Shown one piece after another: positions 33,161 to 45,900 of a stretch of 64,000 nt of DNA. The first letter of the stretch is position 1. Each line of letters opens with the position of its first letter. This stretch comes from Procambarus clarkii (lineage: Eukaryota; Arthropoda; Malacostraca; Decapoda; Cambaridae). Position numbers and translations under genes: made by a program. The DNA lies in NCBI RefSeq assembly GCF_040958095.1, contig NC_091230.1:5400822-5464821 (forward strand), in the 5' to 3' direction. The notes under the pieces were generated by a model. That model worked only from the letters and a program-made list of their open reading frames with translations, searched no databases and was not told the DNA's origin.

Positions 33161-36100
33161 CTGTGTGGTGCTGGTGGTGTGTGGTGCTGGTGATGTGTGG
33201 GTCTAGTGATGTTTGGTGCTGGTGATGTGTGGTGCTGGTGATGTGTGGTGCTGGTGATGTATGGAGCTGGTGATGTGTGGGGCTGGTCATGTGTAGTGCT
33301 GGTGATGTGTGGTGTTGGTGATGTGTAATGCTGGTAAATGTGTGATGCTGGTGATGTGTGGGGCTGGTGATGTATGGTGCTGGTGATGTGTGGTGCTGGT
33401 GATGTATGGTGCTGATGATGTGTTCTGCTGGTAATGTGTGGTGTTGGTGATGTGATGTCTGTTGCTGGTTATCAGTGGTGTTGGTGATGTGTGGTGCTGG
33501 TGATGTGTGGTGCTGGTGATGTGTGGTGCTGGTGATGTGTGGTGCTGGTGATGTGTGGTGCTGGTGATGTGTGGGGCTGGTGATGTGTGGGGCTGGTGAT
33601 GTGTGGTGCTGGTGATGTGTGGGGCTGGTGATGTGTGGTGCTGGTGTTGTGTGGTGCTGGTGATGTGTGGTGCTGGTGGTGTGTGGTGCTGGTGATGTGT
33701 GGGGCTGGTGATGTGTGGTGCTGGTGGTGTGTGGTGCTGGTGATGTGTGGTGCTGGTGATGTGTGGTGCTGGTGATGTGTGGTGCTGGTGATGTGTGGGG
33801 CTGGTGATGTGTGGTGCTGGTGATGTGTGGTGCTGGTGATGTGTGGTGCTAGTGATGTGTGGTGCTGGTGATGTGTGGTGCTAGTGATGTGTGGTGCTGG
33901 TGGTGTGTGGTGCTGGTGATGTGTGTTGCTGGTGATGTGTGGTGCTGGTGATGTGTGGTGCTGGTGGTGTGTGGTGCTGGTGATGTGTGGTGCTGGTGAT
34001 GTGTGGTGCTGGTGATGTGTGGTGCTGGTGTTGTGTGGTGCTGGTGATGTGTGGTGCTGGTGATGTGTGGTGCTGGTGATGTGTGGTGCTGGTGATGTGT
34101 GGTGCTGGTGTTGTGTGGTGCTGGTGATGTGTGGTGCTGGTGATGTGTGGTGCTGGTGATGTGTGGTGCTGGTGATGTGTGGTGCTGGTGATGTGTGGTG
34201 CTGGTGGTGTGTGGTGCTGGTGATGTGTGGTGCTGGTGTTGTGTGGTGCTGGTGATGTGTGGTGCTGGTGGTGTGTGGTGCTGGTGGTGTGTGGTGCTGG
34301 TGATGTGTGGTGCTGGTGGTGTGTGGTGCTGGTGGTGTGTGGTGTTGGCGATGTGTGGTGCTGGTGATGTGTGGTGCTGGTGATGTGTGGGGCTGGTGAT
34401 GTGTGGTGCTGGTGATGTGTGGTTCTGGTGATGTATGGTGCTGGTGATGTGTGGTGCTGGTGATGTGTGGTGCTGGTGATGTGTGGTGCTGGTGTTGTGT
34501 GGTGCTGGTGATGTGTGGTGCTGGTGATGTGTGGTGCTGGTGATGTGTGGGGCTGGTGATGTGTGGTGCTGGTGATGTGTGGTGCTGGTGATGTATGGTG
34601 CTGGTGATGTGTGGTGCTGATGATGTGTGGTGCTGGTGATGTGTGGTGCTGGTGATGTGTGGTGCTGGTGATGTGTGGCGCTGGTGATGTATGGTGCTGG
34701 TGATGTGTGGCGCTGGTGATGTGTGGTGCTGGTGATGTGTGGTGCTGGTGTTGTGTGGTGCTGGTGATGAGTGGGGCTGGTGATGTGTGGTGCTGGTGGT
34801 GTGTGGTGCTGGTGATGTGTGGTGCTGGTGATGAGTGGGGCTGGTGATGTGTGGTGCTGGTGGTGTGTGGTGCTGGTGTTGTGTGGTGCTGGTGATGTGT
34901 GGTGCTGGTGATGTGTGGCGCTGGTGATGTGTGGCGCTGGTGATGTGTGGCGCTGGTGATGTATGGTGCTGGTGGTGTGTGGTGCTGGTGATGTGTGGTG
35001 CTGGTGGTGTGTGGTGCTGGTGATGTGTGGTGCTGGTGTTGTGTGGTGCTGGTGATGTGTGGGGCTGGTGATGTGTGGGGCTGGTGATGTGTGGTGCTGG
35101 TGATGTGTGGTGCTGGTGATGTATGGTGCTGGTGGTGTGTGGTGCTGGTGATGTGTGGTGCTGGTGATGTGTGGTGCTGGTGATGTATGGTGCTGGTGGT
35201 GTGTGGTGCTGGTGATGTGTGGTGCTGGTGATGTGTGGTGGTGTGTGGTGCTGGTGATGTTTGGTGCTGGTGATGTATGGTGCTGGTGATGTGTGGCGCT
35301 GGTGATGAGTGGTGCTGGTGTTGTGTGGTGCTGGTGATGTGTGGTGCTGGTGATGTGTGGTGGTGTGTGGTACTGGTGATGTGTGGCGCTGGTGATGTGT
35401 GGTGCTGGTGATGTGTGGCGCTGGAGATGTGTGGTGCTGGTGATGTGTGGGGCTGGTGATGTGTGGGGCTGGTGATGTGTGGGCTGGTGGTGTGTGGTGC
35501 TGGTGATGTGTGGTGCTGGTGATGTGTGGTGCTGGTGATGTGTGGGGCTGGTGATGTGTGGTGCTGGTGATATGTGGTGCTGGTGATATGTGGTGCTGGT
35601 GATGTGTGGGGCTGGTGATGTGTGGGGCTGGTGGTGTCTGGTGCTGGTGATGTGTGGTGCTAGTGATGTGTGGTGCTGGTGGTGTGTGGTGCTGGTGATG
35701 TGTGGTGCTGGTGATGTGTGGTGTTGGTGATGTGAGGTGGTGGTGTTGTGTGGTGCTGGTGATGTGTGGTGCTGGTGATGTGTGGTGCTGGTGATGTGTG
35801 GTGCTGGTGTTGTGTGGTGCTGGTGATGTGTGGTGCTGGTGTTGTGTGGTGCTGGTGGTGTGTGGTGCTGGTGATGTGTGGTGCTGGTGATGTGTGGTGC
35901 TGGTGATGTGTGGTGCTGGTGATGTGTGGTGCTGGTGATGTGTGGTGCTGGTGATGTGTGGTGCTGGTGATGTGTGGTGCTGGTGATGTGAGGTGCTGGT
36001 GTTGTGTGGTGCTGGTGGTGTGTGGTGCTGGTGGTGTGTGGTGCTGGTGTTGTTTGGTGCTGGTGGTGTGTGGTGCTGGTGGTGTGTGGTGCTAGTGATG

Positions 36101-37000
36101 TGTGGTGCTGGTGATGTGTGGGGCTGGTGATGTGTGGTGCTGGTGATGTGTGGGGCTGGTGATGTGTGTTGCTGATGATGTGTGGTGCTGGTGATGTGTG
36201 GGGCTGGTGATGTGTGTTGCTGATGATGTGTGGTGCTGGTGATGTGTGGTGCTGGTGATGTGTGGTGCTGGTGATGTGTGGTGCTGGTGATGTGTGGTGC
36301 TGGTGGTGTGTGGTGCTGGTGATGTGTGGTGCTGGTGATGTGTGGTGCTGGTGATGTGTGGTGATGGTGATGTGTGGTGCTGGTGATGTGTGGTGCTGGT
36401 GATGTGTGGTGATGGTGATGTGTGGTGCTGGTGATGTGTGGTGCTGGTGATGTGTGGTGCTGGTGGTGTGTGGTGCTGGTGATGTGTGGTGCTGGTGATG
36501 TGTGGTGCTGGTGATGTGTGGTGCTGGTGATGTGTGGTGCTGGTGATGTATGGTGCTGGTGATGTGTGGTGCTGGTGATGTGTGGTGCTGGTGATGTGTG
36601 GGGCTGGTGATGTGTGGTGCTGGTGATGTGTGGTGCTGGTGATGTGTGGTGCTGGTGATGTGTGGTGCTGGTGGTGTGTGGTGCTGGTGATGTGTGGTGC
36701 TGGTGATGTGTGGTGCTGGTGATGTGTGGTGCTGGTGATGTGTGGGGCTGGTGATGTGTGGTGCTGGTGGTGTGTGGTGCTGGTGATGTGTGGTGCTGGT
36801 GATGTGTGGTGCTGGTGATGTGTGGTGCTGGTGGTGTGTGGTGCTGGTGATGTGTGGTGCTGGTGGTGTGTGGTGCTGGTGATGTGTGGTGCTGGTGGTG
36901 TGTGGTGCTGGTGATGTGTGGTGCTGGTGGTGTGTGGTGCTGGTGATGTGTGGTGCTGGTGATGTGTGGTGCTGGTGATGTGTGGTGCTGGTGATATGTG
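33161..37000. repeat. 16-bp minisatellite, array 4 (longest, 3.8 kb)
   Basis: About 240 units of the 16-bp repeat. The left edge (33161-33470) is irregular, with units such as 'gtaatgctggtaaatgtgtg' and 'gatgtctgttgctggttatc', so it is older or less homogenised. The interior is uniform. A minus-strand frame of 322 codons (THHQHHTSPAPHITS repeats, 36092-37060) is a by-product. Confidence 0.96.
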
Positions 37001-37307
37001 TTTACTAGTTGTGTTTTTTTTTGCGGGGGTTGAGCTCTGCTCTTTCGGCCCGCCTCTCAACTGTCAATCAACTGTTTACTAACTACATTTTTTTTTTTTT
37101 TTTTTTAATTTCCCACCCCACACACACACAAACCCCAGGAAGCAGCCCGTGACAGCTGACTAACTCCCAGGTACCTATTTACTGCTAGGTAACAGGGGCA
37201 CTTAGGGTGAAAGAAACTTTGCCCATTTGTTTCTGCCTCGTGCGGGAATCGAACCCGCGTCACAGAATTACGAGTCCTGCGCGCTATCCACCAGGCTACG
37301 AGGCCCC
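37001..37307 (-). mobile_element. SINE with tRNA-like head and LINE-A tail (family 2), copy H
   Basis: Read on the minus strand: a tRNA-like head ('cctcgtagcctggtggatag', B box 'gggttcgattccc') at 37307-37235, then the central domain shared with family 1 ('cctagcagtaaataggtacc'), then a T/A-rich spacer. It ends with the LINE-A 3' UTR ('gattgacagttgagaggcgg', 'gctcaacccccgc', 'cacaacta'). The 3' part matches the end of LINE-A, not the family 1 tail. It lies inside 16-bp satellite. Confidence 0.88.
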
Positions 37308-38095
37308 TGTGTGGTGCTGGTGATGTGTGGGGTTGGTGGTGTGAGGTGCTAGTGATGTGTGGTGCTGGTGATGTGTGGTGCTGGTGATGTGTGGTGCTGG
37401 TGGTGTGTGGTGCTAGTGATGTGTGGTGCTGGTGATGTGTGGTGCTGGCGATGTGTGGTGCTGGTGATGTGTGGTGCTGGTGATGTGTGGGGCTGGTGAT
37501 GTGTTGGGCTGGTGATGTATGGTGCTGGTGATGTGTGGTGCTGGTGGTGTGTGGTGCTGGTGATGTGTGGTGCTGGTGATGTGTGGTGCTGGTGATGTGT
37601 GGTGATGGTGATGTGTGGTGCTGGTGATGTGTGGTGCTGGTGATGTGTGGTGATGGTGATGTGTGGTGCTGGTGATGTGTGGTGCTGGTGATGTGTGGTG
37701 CTGGTGGTGTGTGGTGCTGGTGATGTGTGGTGCTGGTGATGTGTGGTGCTGGTGATGTGTGGTGCTGGTGATGTGTGGTGCTTGTGATGTGTGGTGCTGG
37801 TGATGTGTGGTGCTGGTGATGTGTGGTGCTGGTGATGTGTGGTGCTGGTGATGTGTGGGGCTGGTGGTGTGTGGTGCTAGTGATGTGTGGTGCTGGTGAT
37901 GTGTGGTGCTGGTGATGTGTGGTGCTGGTGGTGTGTGGTGCTAGTGATGTGTGGTGCTGGTGATGTGTGGTGCTGGCGATGTGTGGTGCTGGTGATGTGT
38001 GGTGCTGGTGATGTGTGGGGCTGGTGATGTGTTGGGCTGGTGATGTATGGTGCTGGTGATGTATGGTGCTGGTGATGTGTGGTGCTGGTGTTGTG
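37308..38095. repeat. 16-bp minisatellite, array 5
   Basis: About 49 units. Two blocks of roughly 480 bp (starting near 37340 and 37860) carry the same order of variants, including 'ggtgctagtgat', 'gctggcgat' and 'gtgttgggctgg'. Confidence 0.95.
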
Positions 38096-38126
38096 TAATT
38101 ACCTAAGTGTAGTTACAGGATGAGAG

Positions 38127-40994
38127 CTACGCTCGTGGTGTCCCATCTTCCCAACACTCTTTGTCATATAACGCTTTGAAACTACTTACGGTCTTGGCCT
38201 CCACCACCTTCTCACCTAACTTGTTCCAACCGTCTACCACTCTGTTTGCGCAAGTGAATTTTCTTATATTTCTTCGGCATCTGTGTTTAGCGAGTTTAAA
38301 ACTTTGAGCTCTTGTTCTTAAAGTTCCTGGTCTCAGGAAATCTTCCCTATCGATTTTATCAATTCCTGTTACTATTTTGTATGTAGTGATCATATCTCCT
38401 CTTTTTCTTCTGTCTTCTAGTTATGGCATATTTAATGCCTCTAACCTCTCCTCGTAGCTCTTGCCCTTCAGTTCTGGGAGCCACTTAGTAGCATGTCTTT
38501 GCACCTTTTCCAGTTTGTTGATGTGCTTCTTAAGATATGGGCACGACACAACCGCTGCATATTCTAGCTTTGGCCTAACAAAAGTCTTGAACAATTTCTT
38601 TAGTATATCGCCATCCATGTATTTAAAAGCAATTTTGAAGTTAGAAAGCGTAGCATAGGCTCCTCGCACAATATTCTTTATGTGGTCCTCAGGTGATAGT
38701 TTTCTATCTAGAACCACTCCTAGATCTCTTTCTTTATCAGAATTCTTTAAAGATTTCTCACATAATATATAGGTTGTGTGGGGTCTATGTTCTCCTATTC
38801 CACATTCCATAACATGGCATTTATTAACATTAAATACCATTTGCCAAGTGGTGCTCCATATACTTATTTTGTCCAGGTCATCTTGAAGGGCATGACAATC
38901 ATGTAAGTTTCTTATCCTTCCTATTATCTTAGCATCATCAGCAAACATGTTCATATAATTCAGTATACCAACTGGTAGATCATTTACGTAGACAATAAAC
39001 ACCACTGGTGCAAGAACTGAACCCTGTGGTACTCCATTTGTGACATTTCTCCAGTCCGATATACTGCGTCTGATCACTGCCCTCATTTTTCTGTCAGTCA
39101 GAAAATTTTTCATCCATGTTAGAAGCTTACCTGTCACCCCTCCAATATTTTCCAGTTTCCAGAACAACCTCTTATGTGGAACTCTGACAAAAGCCTTTTT
39201 TAGGTCCAGATAGATGCAGTCAACCCAACCATCTCTTTCCTTTAATATCTCTGTTGCTCGATTATAGAAACTAAGTAAATTCGATACACAGGATCTTCCA
39301 GATCGAAAACCATACTGTCTGTCTGATATTATATCATTTCTCTCCAGGTGTTCTACCCATTTAGTTTTAATTATTTTTTCATATATTTTGACTATTACAC
39401 TTGTCAATGTTACAGGTCCTTAATTAAAGGGGTCTTCCCTGATTCCACTTTTGTAGATTGGAACTATGTTAGCCTTTTTCCACACATCAGCTACAACTCC
39501 TGTAAACAGGGATGCCTGAAAAATCAGTTGAAGTGGAATGTTGAGCTGAGGTGCACGTTCTCTCAGAACCCATTGTGAAACTCCTTCTGGACCACCTGCT
39601 TTGTTCTTAATTAGCTCCTTGAGCATTTTTTCCACTTCGTCTCTAGACACCTCTAAGTGTTCTATGTTGTTCTCTGGCATTCTTATTGTGTCTGGTTCCC
39701 TGAAGATTTCATTTTGTACAAACACACTTTGGAACTTTTCGTTTAATGTTTCACAGATTTTCTTTTCATTTTCCGTGAATCTATTTCCCATTTTCAACCT
39801 CTGAATATTATCCTTTACCTGCAATTTGTTGTTAATGAATTTATAAAATAGACCTGGTTTTGTTTTACATTTGACTGCAATCCCTTTTTCAAAATATCTT
39901 TCTACCTCTCTCCTCACTGCCGTGTAGTTGTTTCTCGAATCTTTGTATCGCTCGTATGTTTGGGGGTTTAGCGTCTTCCTGTATTGATTCCATCTTTGTG
40001 TCTTTTGGTCTCTGGCCCTCTCGCACTTTCTGTTGAACCAATCCTGTTTCCTAGTTCTGCATCTCTGTTTTGGTATAAATTTTGTTGTGCCTTTATCATA
40101 TATTTCACAAGACTTGACATACATCTCATTCACTTCCTTGCCTAGCAACAAGTCTGTCCAATTTCCAATTATACTCACTAAAAAATTTTCTAAGGTTGCC
40201 ATAATGTCCTCTCCTAAAGTCAGGTTTTTCAATTGCATGAACCTTCTTATTTTCTTCCATATTATAACGCATTGCATACTTTACTCCCAAAAAAGACATG
40301 GTCACTTTTACCCAAGGGAGGAAGGTACTCAATGTCAAATATTTCTTCCTCCTTCCTGGTATATATCAAATCTAGCATGGAGGGAACGTCCCCTTCCCTC
40401 ATCCTCGTATTTAACATGTTGATACAAGAATGTTTCCAGGATGAGGTCTACAAATTTACAGGTGCAAAAAACTTCTGTTTTAGCATCATATGCTTCCCAG
40501 TCTATGGATTTCAAGTTGAAGTCGCCGACTATCAACAGTCGTGATCTATCATTATCCACTCTCGCTATGATCTCTCATTTTTGTTATAAGACCTTCTCGT
40601 TTACTATCTAGCTCCTCCTTTGACCATGTGCTGCTTGACGGTGGACTATATGCATTTATGATCATTAGTTTATCATCCTCATGTCAGATCTCTATTGTTA
40701 TTATGTCAACTTCTTTATGTCAACGCCCCCGCCTTTCCTAATTTTTCTGTCCCGTCTCCAAATTGAGTAGCCCCTTGGGAATATGACCTCATTTAAAATA
40801 ACATCTTCAAGTTTTGTCTCCATGAGTGCAACAATGTCTGGTGTCTGCAGCTGTATTACATCACTTAACTCCAGTATCTTCGATCTCACTCCATCTATGT
40901 TGGAGTATGCAATCTTCAGGAACTTGTTCCCCCTCTTCTTATTTTTCACTCCCCCTCTCTCTAATGATTTTGTTGGTTTGCCTTTATGTACCAC
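38127..40994 (-). pseudogene. LINE-B copy 2 ORF2, several frameshifts
   Basis: It begins at ATG 40994 (VHKGKPTKSLERGGVKNKK, TDIV-type endonuclease block LQTPDIVALMETKLED). A deletion of about 50 bp near 40710-40735 removes endonuclease sequence present in copy 1. The TGA shared with copy 1 follows near 40686. GDFNLKSIDW survives at about 40515. Further frame breaks lie near 40570, 40335 and 40230. The RT region 40277-38421 carries one frame break near 39420, and the frame breaks again near 38400. The catalytic FADD and RVPHKRL are kept; DRIPHKRL reads VRVPHKRL here. It is more decayed than copy 1 at most sites but lacks the TAA found there. Confidence 0.88.
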
Positions 40995-42265
40995 TTTACT
41001 GGTCTGCCTACCCCTATCACTTTGTAGAAAAAATAATTGATTTCTTTTTCATTCCTGCTCTCATTTAAACGTTTTGCCTCGGCGAGGTTCAGTTTCAGCT
41101 TTTTCCAATCTTCTTTTGAATGATCTCGTCTTAACGACCACACTTTCCCATCCTCATCACTTTGTAATTTTCTAGCATTCCTTAGTACTTCTTCCATCTG
41201 TTTGGCACCATTTAGGGTGATCCTCAAAGGTCGATCTTTCCCTTTTACATATCTGCCTATTCTCCTGTAGTCGCACACATTCTCTATGGTAGTAAGACTT
41301 TCTACGAAGCCAACAATTTTATCTACAACTTTTGCTTCTTCTACAGCTCTTTCTGACCTAGATGTTATCTCCTTTTCTTTGCAGCCAAAAATGATCAGGG
41401 ACTTACTCCGATCAACTGTGTTTTGCACCAACTTCGGGTTAGATACAACATACATATAGACATACAACTGCTTCTTGGGAGTGGGTCGGCCGAGCGAACA
41501 GCACGCTGGTCTTGCGATCCTGTGGTCCTGGGTTCGATCCCAGGCGCCGGCGAGAAACAATGGGCAGAGTTTCTTTCCCCCTATGCCCCTGTTACCTAGC
41601 AGTAAAATAGGTACCTGGTTGTTAGTCAGCTGTCACGGGCTGCTTCCTGGGGGTGGAGGCCTGGTCGAGGACCGGGCCGCGGGGACACTAAAAAGCCCCG
41701 AAATAATCTCAAGATAACCTCAAGATAGATGCCAATTCTTTTCTCACTTCCAGCCTAATGTTTGTTTTATCGTGGTTGCTGCAGTGTTTGACTTCCTTTA
41801 CTACTTCTTCAATTTTTTCCTTCTCCTTGGCCACTTGTGCATAAGTGAGTTGCATATCTTTCTTGCGCTGTTCTATTCCCTGTGTAACTTCCTCCATCTG
41901 CGCTGACAAAAGCTGTTTCTCCTGTTGAATTTCCTTACCTAACCTATTGTAGTCATATAAGTTTAAATTTACTTTAACTTCTTCCATAGCTATTTTTAAG
42001 AGTTTATTTTCTTCTTCCATGACTTTGCAATTTGTTACCAGTTGATTCTTATCCTTGCACAAGTCTTCCACTAAACCCTCAAGACATACAACTTTGCTAT
42101 TAAAATGGTCATTACTTTCTTTTAATTTACTAATTATTTCTACATGAGAGTTCACTATAGTATCTAATTTTACCATCTTGTTGTATAGACTGGTTATATC
42201 AATGCTTTCTTCATTGAATGCAGCAAAATCAAGCTCTGTTTTGTATTTCCTCTTGCCGGCGGCCT
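40961..42265 (-). pseudogene. LINE-B copy 2 ORF1, split by a SINE
   Basis: The coiled-coil half is open from 42176 (and upstream to about 42265) into the SINE: KLDTIVNSHVEIISKLKES, DMQLTYAQVAKEKEKIEEV. It lacks the TAG of copy 1. After the SINE the C-terminal half is open to QNH* at 40961: DYRRIGRYVKGKDRPLRITL, RNARKLQSDEDGKVWSLRRD. Without the SINE this ORF1 would be uninterrupted over the visible part. Its stop overlaps the ORF2 start by about 30 bp. Confidence 0.78.
41477..41727 (+). mobile_element. tRNA-derived SINE family 1, copy E, inside LINE-B ORF1
   Basis: Nearly identical to copy D (27358-27608), with the same unusual bases 'gagtgggtcggccgagcgaa' and 'aaaaagccccgaaataatct', and at the same ORF1 position. 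It is a duplicate of one insertion, not an independent one. Confidence 0.94.
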
Positions 42266-42494
42266 TTGGAATGTTCTACTCTGCACTGGAAACACTTGGG
42301 GCAACTTTTTCTCATCTAATTTTTCACTTCCCTTGGCACATTCCTGTTATCTCACCTATTTTTTCAAAAGCACTATACCTTTATGTTCTCTGGGACACCA
42401 CTCACTATCGTAATCCTGTACTACAATACTTAGGATTGTTATAATATGCTGGAGCTCCTCTTGTCTGCCTCTTGGGAGAGAACTTGGGATAAGT

Positions 42495-42749
42495 GTGGTG
42501 CAGGTGGTGTGTGGTGCTGGTGGTGTGTGGTGCTGGTGATGTGTGGTGCTGGTGATGTGTGGTGCTGGTGATGTGTGGTGCTGGTGATGTGTGGGGCTGG
42601 TGATGTGTGGTATTGGTGATGTGTGGGGCTGGTGATGTATGGGGCTGGTGATGTGTGGTGCTGGTGATGTGTGGGGCTGGTGATGTGTGGGGCTGGTGAT
42701 GTGTGGGTCTAGTGATGTTTGGTGCTGGTGATGTGTGGTGCTGGTGGTG
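42495..42749. repeat. 16-bp minisatellite, array 6 (short)
   Basis: About 16 units whose first ~190 bp match the start of array 3 variant for variant and whose end ('gggtctagtgatgtttgg') matches its end. Confidence 0.94.
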
Positions 42750-42899
42750 TACTCACCTAATTGTACTCACCTAATTGTGCTTGCGGGGGTTGAGCTTTGG
42801 CTCTTTAGTCCCGCCTCTCAGCTGTCAATCAATAGGTCGTCCTGCAGTCTCTATCTTCATAGATCTATCATAGATCATAAAGTTTCACAGATCTCTGTC
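42750..42899 (-). mobile_element. LINE-A 3' end joined to an internal ORF2 piece
   Basis: The LINE-A tail and 3' UTR (42750-42832) jump at 'caataggt' to 'cgtcctgcagtctctatctt'. That resembles the ORF2 stretch near 30743 of copy 1. This is an internally deleted family A relic, separated from the full copy by a GT run. Confidence 0.6.
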
Positions 42900-42906
42900 T
42901 CTGTGT

Positions 42907-42975
<69 letters not shown>
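42900..42975. repeat. (GT)n microsatellite
   Basis: About 35 GT dinucleotides with a single 'gagtg' interruption near 42911, between two LINE-A 3' ends. Confidence 0.97.
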
Positions 42976-42979
<4 letters not shown>

Positions 42980-45900
42980 CACCTAGTTGTACTCACCTAG
43001 TTGTGCTTGCGGGGGTTGAGCTCTGGCTCTTTGGTCCCGCCTCTCAACTGTCAATCAACAGGTGTACAGGTTCCTGAGCCTACTGGGCTCTATCATATCT
43101 ATATTAGAAACTGTGTATGGAGTCAGCCTCCACCACATCACTTCCTAGTGCATTCCATTTATTAACTACTCTGACACTGAAAAAATTCTTTCTAACGTTT
43201 CTGTGGCTCATCTGGGTACTAAGTTTCCACCTGTGTCCCCTTGTTCGTGTCCCACCCGTACTGAAGAGTTTGTCTTTGTCCACCCTGTCAATTCCCCTCA
43301 GAATTTTGTAGGTGGTTATCATGTCCCCCCTTACTCCTCTGTTTTCCAGGGATGTGAGGTTCAGCTCCTTGAGCCTTTCCTCGTAGCTCAATCCTCTCAG
43401 TTCCGGGACGAGCCTGGTGGCATACCGCTGAATCTTCTCTAACTTTGTCTTGTGTTTAACTAGGTATGGACTCCAGGCTGGAGCTGCATACTCCAGGATT
43501 GGTCTTACATAAGTGGTATACAGGGTTCTGAAAGATTCCTTACACAAGTTTCTGAAGGCAGTTCTTATGTTGGCCAGTCTAGCATATGCCGCTGATGATA
43601 TTCTTTTGATGTGGGCCTCTGGGGACAGGTTCGGTGTGATATCAACCCCCAGATCCTTCTCTCTATTTGACTGTTGCAAGATTTCCCCTCCCAGATGAAA
43701 CCTTGTGTTTAGCCTCCTGCTCCCTTCGCCTAATTTCATCACTTTACACTTTCCCGAGTTGAACTTTACAGCCATTTTATAGACCATTCCTCCAGTTTAT
43801 CCAGGTCATCCTGTAGTCTCTGTCTATCTTCATCCGTCTTGATTCTTCTCATAATTTTTGCATCATCAGCAAACATCGAGAGGAATGAGTCTATACCCTC
43901 TGGAAGATCGTTCACATATATTAGAAACAGGATGGGTCCAAGTACTGAGCCCTGTGGGACTCCGCTGGTGACATCTCGCCACTCTGATGTCTCCCCCCTC
44001 ACCGTTACTCGCTGTTTCCTGTTGCTTAAGTACTCCCTTATCCACTGGAGAACCTTCCCTTTTACTCCTCCCTGTTGCTCCAACTTTTTTAACAGCCTTT
44101 TATGGGGTACTGTGTCAAAGGCTTTTTGGCAATCCAGGAAAATGCAGTCGGCCCACCCATCTCTTTCCTGCCTAATTTTCGTTGCCTGGTCATAAAATTC
44201 TATTAAACCTGTGAGGCACGATTTACCATCTCTGAACCCATGTTGGTGGTGCGTTACAAAGTTATTTCCCTCCAGATGCTCTACGCGCCTTTACCTCACG
44301 ATCTTCTCCAGCACCTTGCATGGTATACAAGTTAGGGAAACTGGCCTGTAATTCAGTGCCTCTTGCCTGTCACCCTTTTTGTATATTGGGACCACGTTAG
44401 CTGTCTTCCAACTTTCTGGTAAGTCTCCTGTTTCCAGTGACCTGTTATACACCATAGAGAGTGGCACACTTAGTGCGTCTGCACATTCCTTTAGTATCCA
44501 TGGTGAGATTCTATCAGGCCCAACAGCCTTTGTCACATCCAGCTCCAGCAGACACCTTTTGACCTCATCACTGGTGAGGTCAAATTCCTCCAAGGTTGTT
44601 TGGTTTGCCGCCTCCTCATTTAGTGCAGGGGCTTCTCCTTGTTCTATTGTGAAGACCTCCTGGAATCTCTTGTTGAGTTCTTCACACACCTTGTCATTCT
44701 CTGTGTATCTGTTCTCCGCTTTCCGCAGCTTCATCACTTGTTCCTTCACTGCTGTTTTCCTCCTGATGTGGCTGTGGAACAGCTTTGGTTGGGTCTTGGC
44801 TTAACTCGCGATGTCATTTTCAAACTGTCTCTCTGCTTCCCTCCTCACTCTGATGTACTCATTTCTGGCCCTCTGGTATCTCTCCCTGCTCTCTGGTGTT
44901 CTGTTATTTCTGTAGTTTCTCCATGTTCTTTTTCTCAGTTGTTTCGCTACCTTACATTCCTGGTTGAACCATGGGTTTTTCTGTTGTTTTTAGTTTTTCT
45001 CCTTTTGGACGGGGATAAACCTGTCTGCAGCTTCCTGGCACTTTTGGGTGACAAAATCCATCATGACCTGCACATTCTTGTCTCTAAGTTCTGTTTCCCA
45101 TGGTATTCCCCTGAGGAAGTTCCTCATCTCGTCATATTTTCCTCTTCGGTAATTCAGTATTTTCCCCTCCACTTCCATCCTTGGACAGGTTATCCCTACC
45201 TCCACCAAGTACTCAAAGGTCAGTACACTGTGGTCACTCATTCCAATGGGGGCTTCAACTTTGATTTCCCTTATTTCTGACTCATTCAGGGTGAATATCA
45301 AGTCGAGTCTAGCTGGTTCATTATTGCCTCTCACTCTTGTGGGTTCCTTGACATGCTGGCTCAGAAAATTCCTTGTTGCCACTTCCAAGAGTTTAGCTCG
45401 CCACGTATCTGCACAACCATGTGGGTCCCCATTCTCCCAGTCTATCTTTCCATGGTTGGGTGATAAGAGTCTTGAGCCATTCCTGCAGGCAACTGAAGCT
45501 GCTCTCTCTATTATATTAATGGTTGCCATGTTGTTCCTATCAAACTCCTGTCTAGGTCTTCTTTCATTTAGGGGAGGGTTGTAAATGACTGCCACTATTA
45601 TCTTAGGTCCACCCATTGTTATAGTTCCTGTTATGTAATCTCTGAATCCGTCACAGCCCGGAATTTCCATCTCATCAAAACTCCAGTCCTTCCTTATCAG
45701 CAGGGCCACTCCTCCACCTCCTCTCCCTTCCCTCTCTTTCCTTACTATATAGTAGTCCTTTGGAAACACAGCATCTGTTATGACTCCTGACAATTTTGTT
45801 TCCGTTAGTCCTATTACATCAGGGTTTTCTTCTTGCACCCTTTCTGCCAGTTCACTTGCTTTATTGGTAATCCCATCAATGTTTGAGTACATTACCTTGA

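Larger units (their letters stand above)
38096..42494 (-). mobile_element. LINE family B, copy 2
   Basis: Same structure as 23924-28373: 3' end 'taattacctaagtgtag' (plus-strand reading), ORF2, ORF1 with a SINE at the same position, and a 5' junction with the satellite at the same base ('gggataagtgtggtgcagg'). It differs from copy 1 by scattered substitutions and small indels. Confidence 0.92.
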
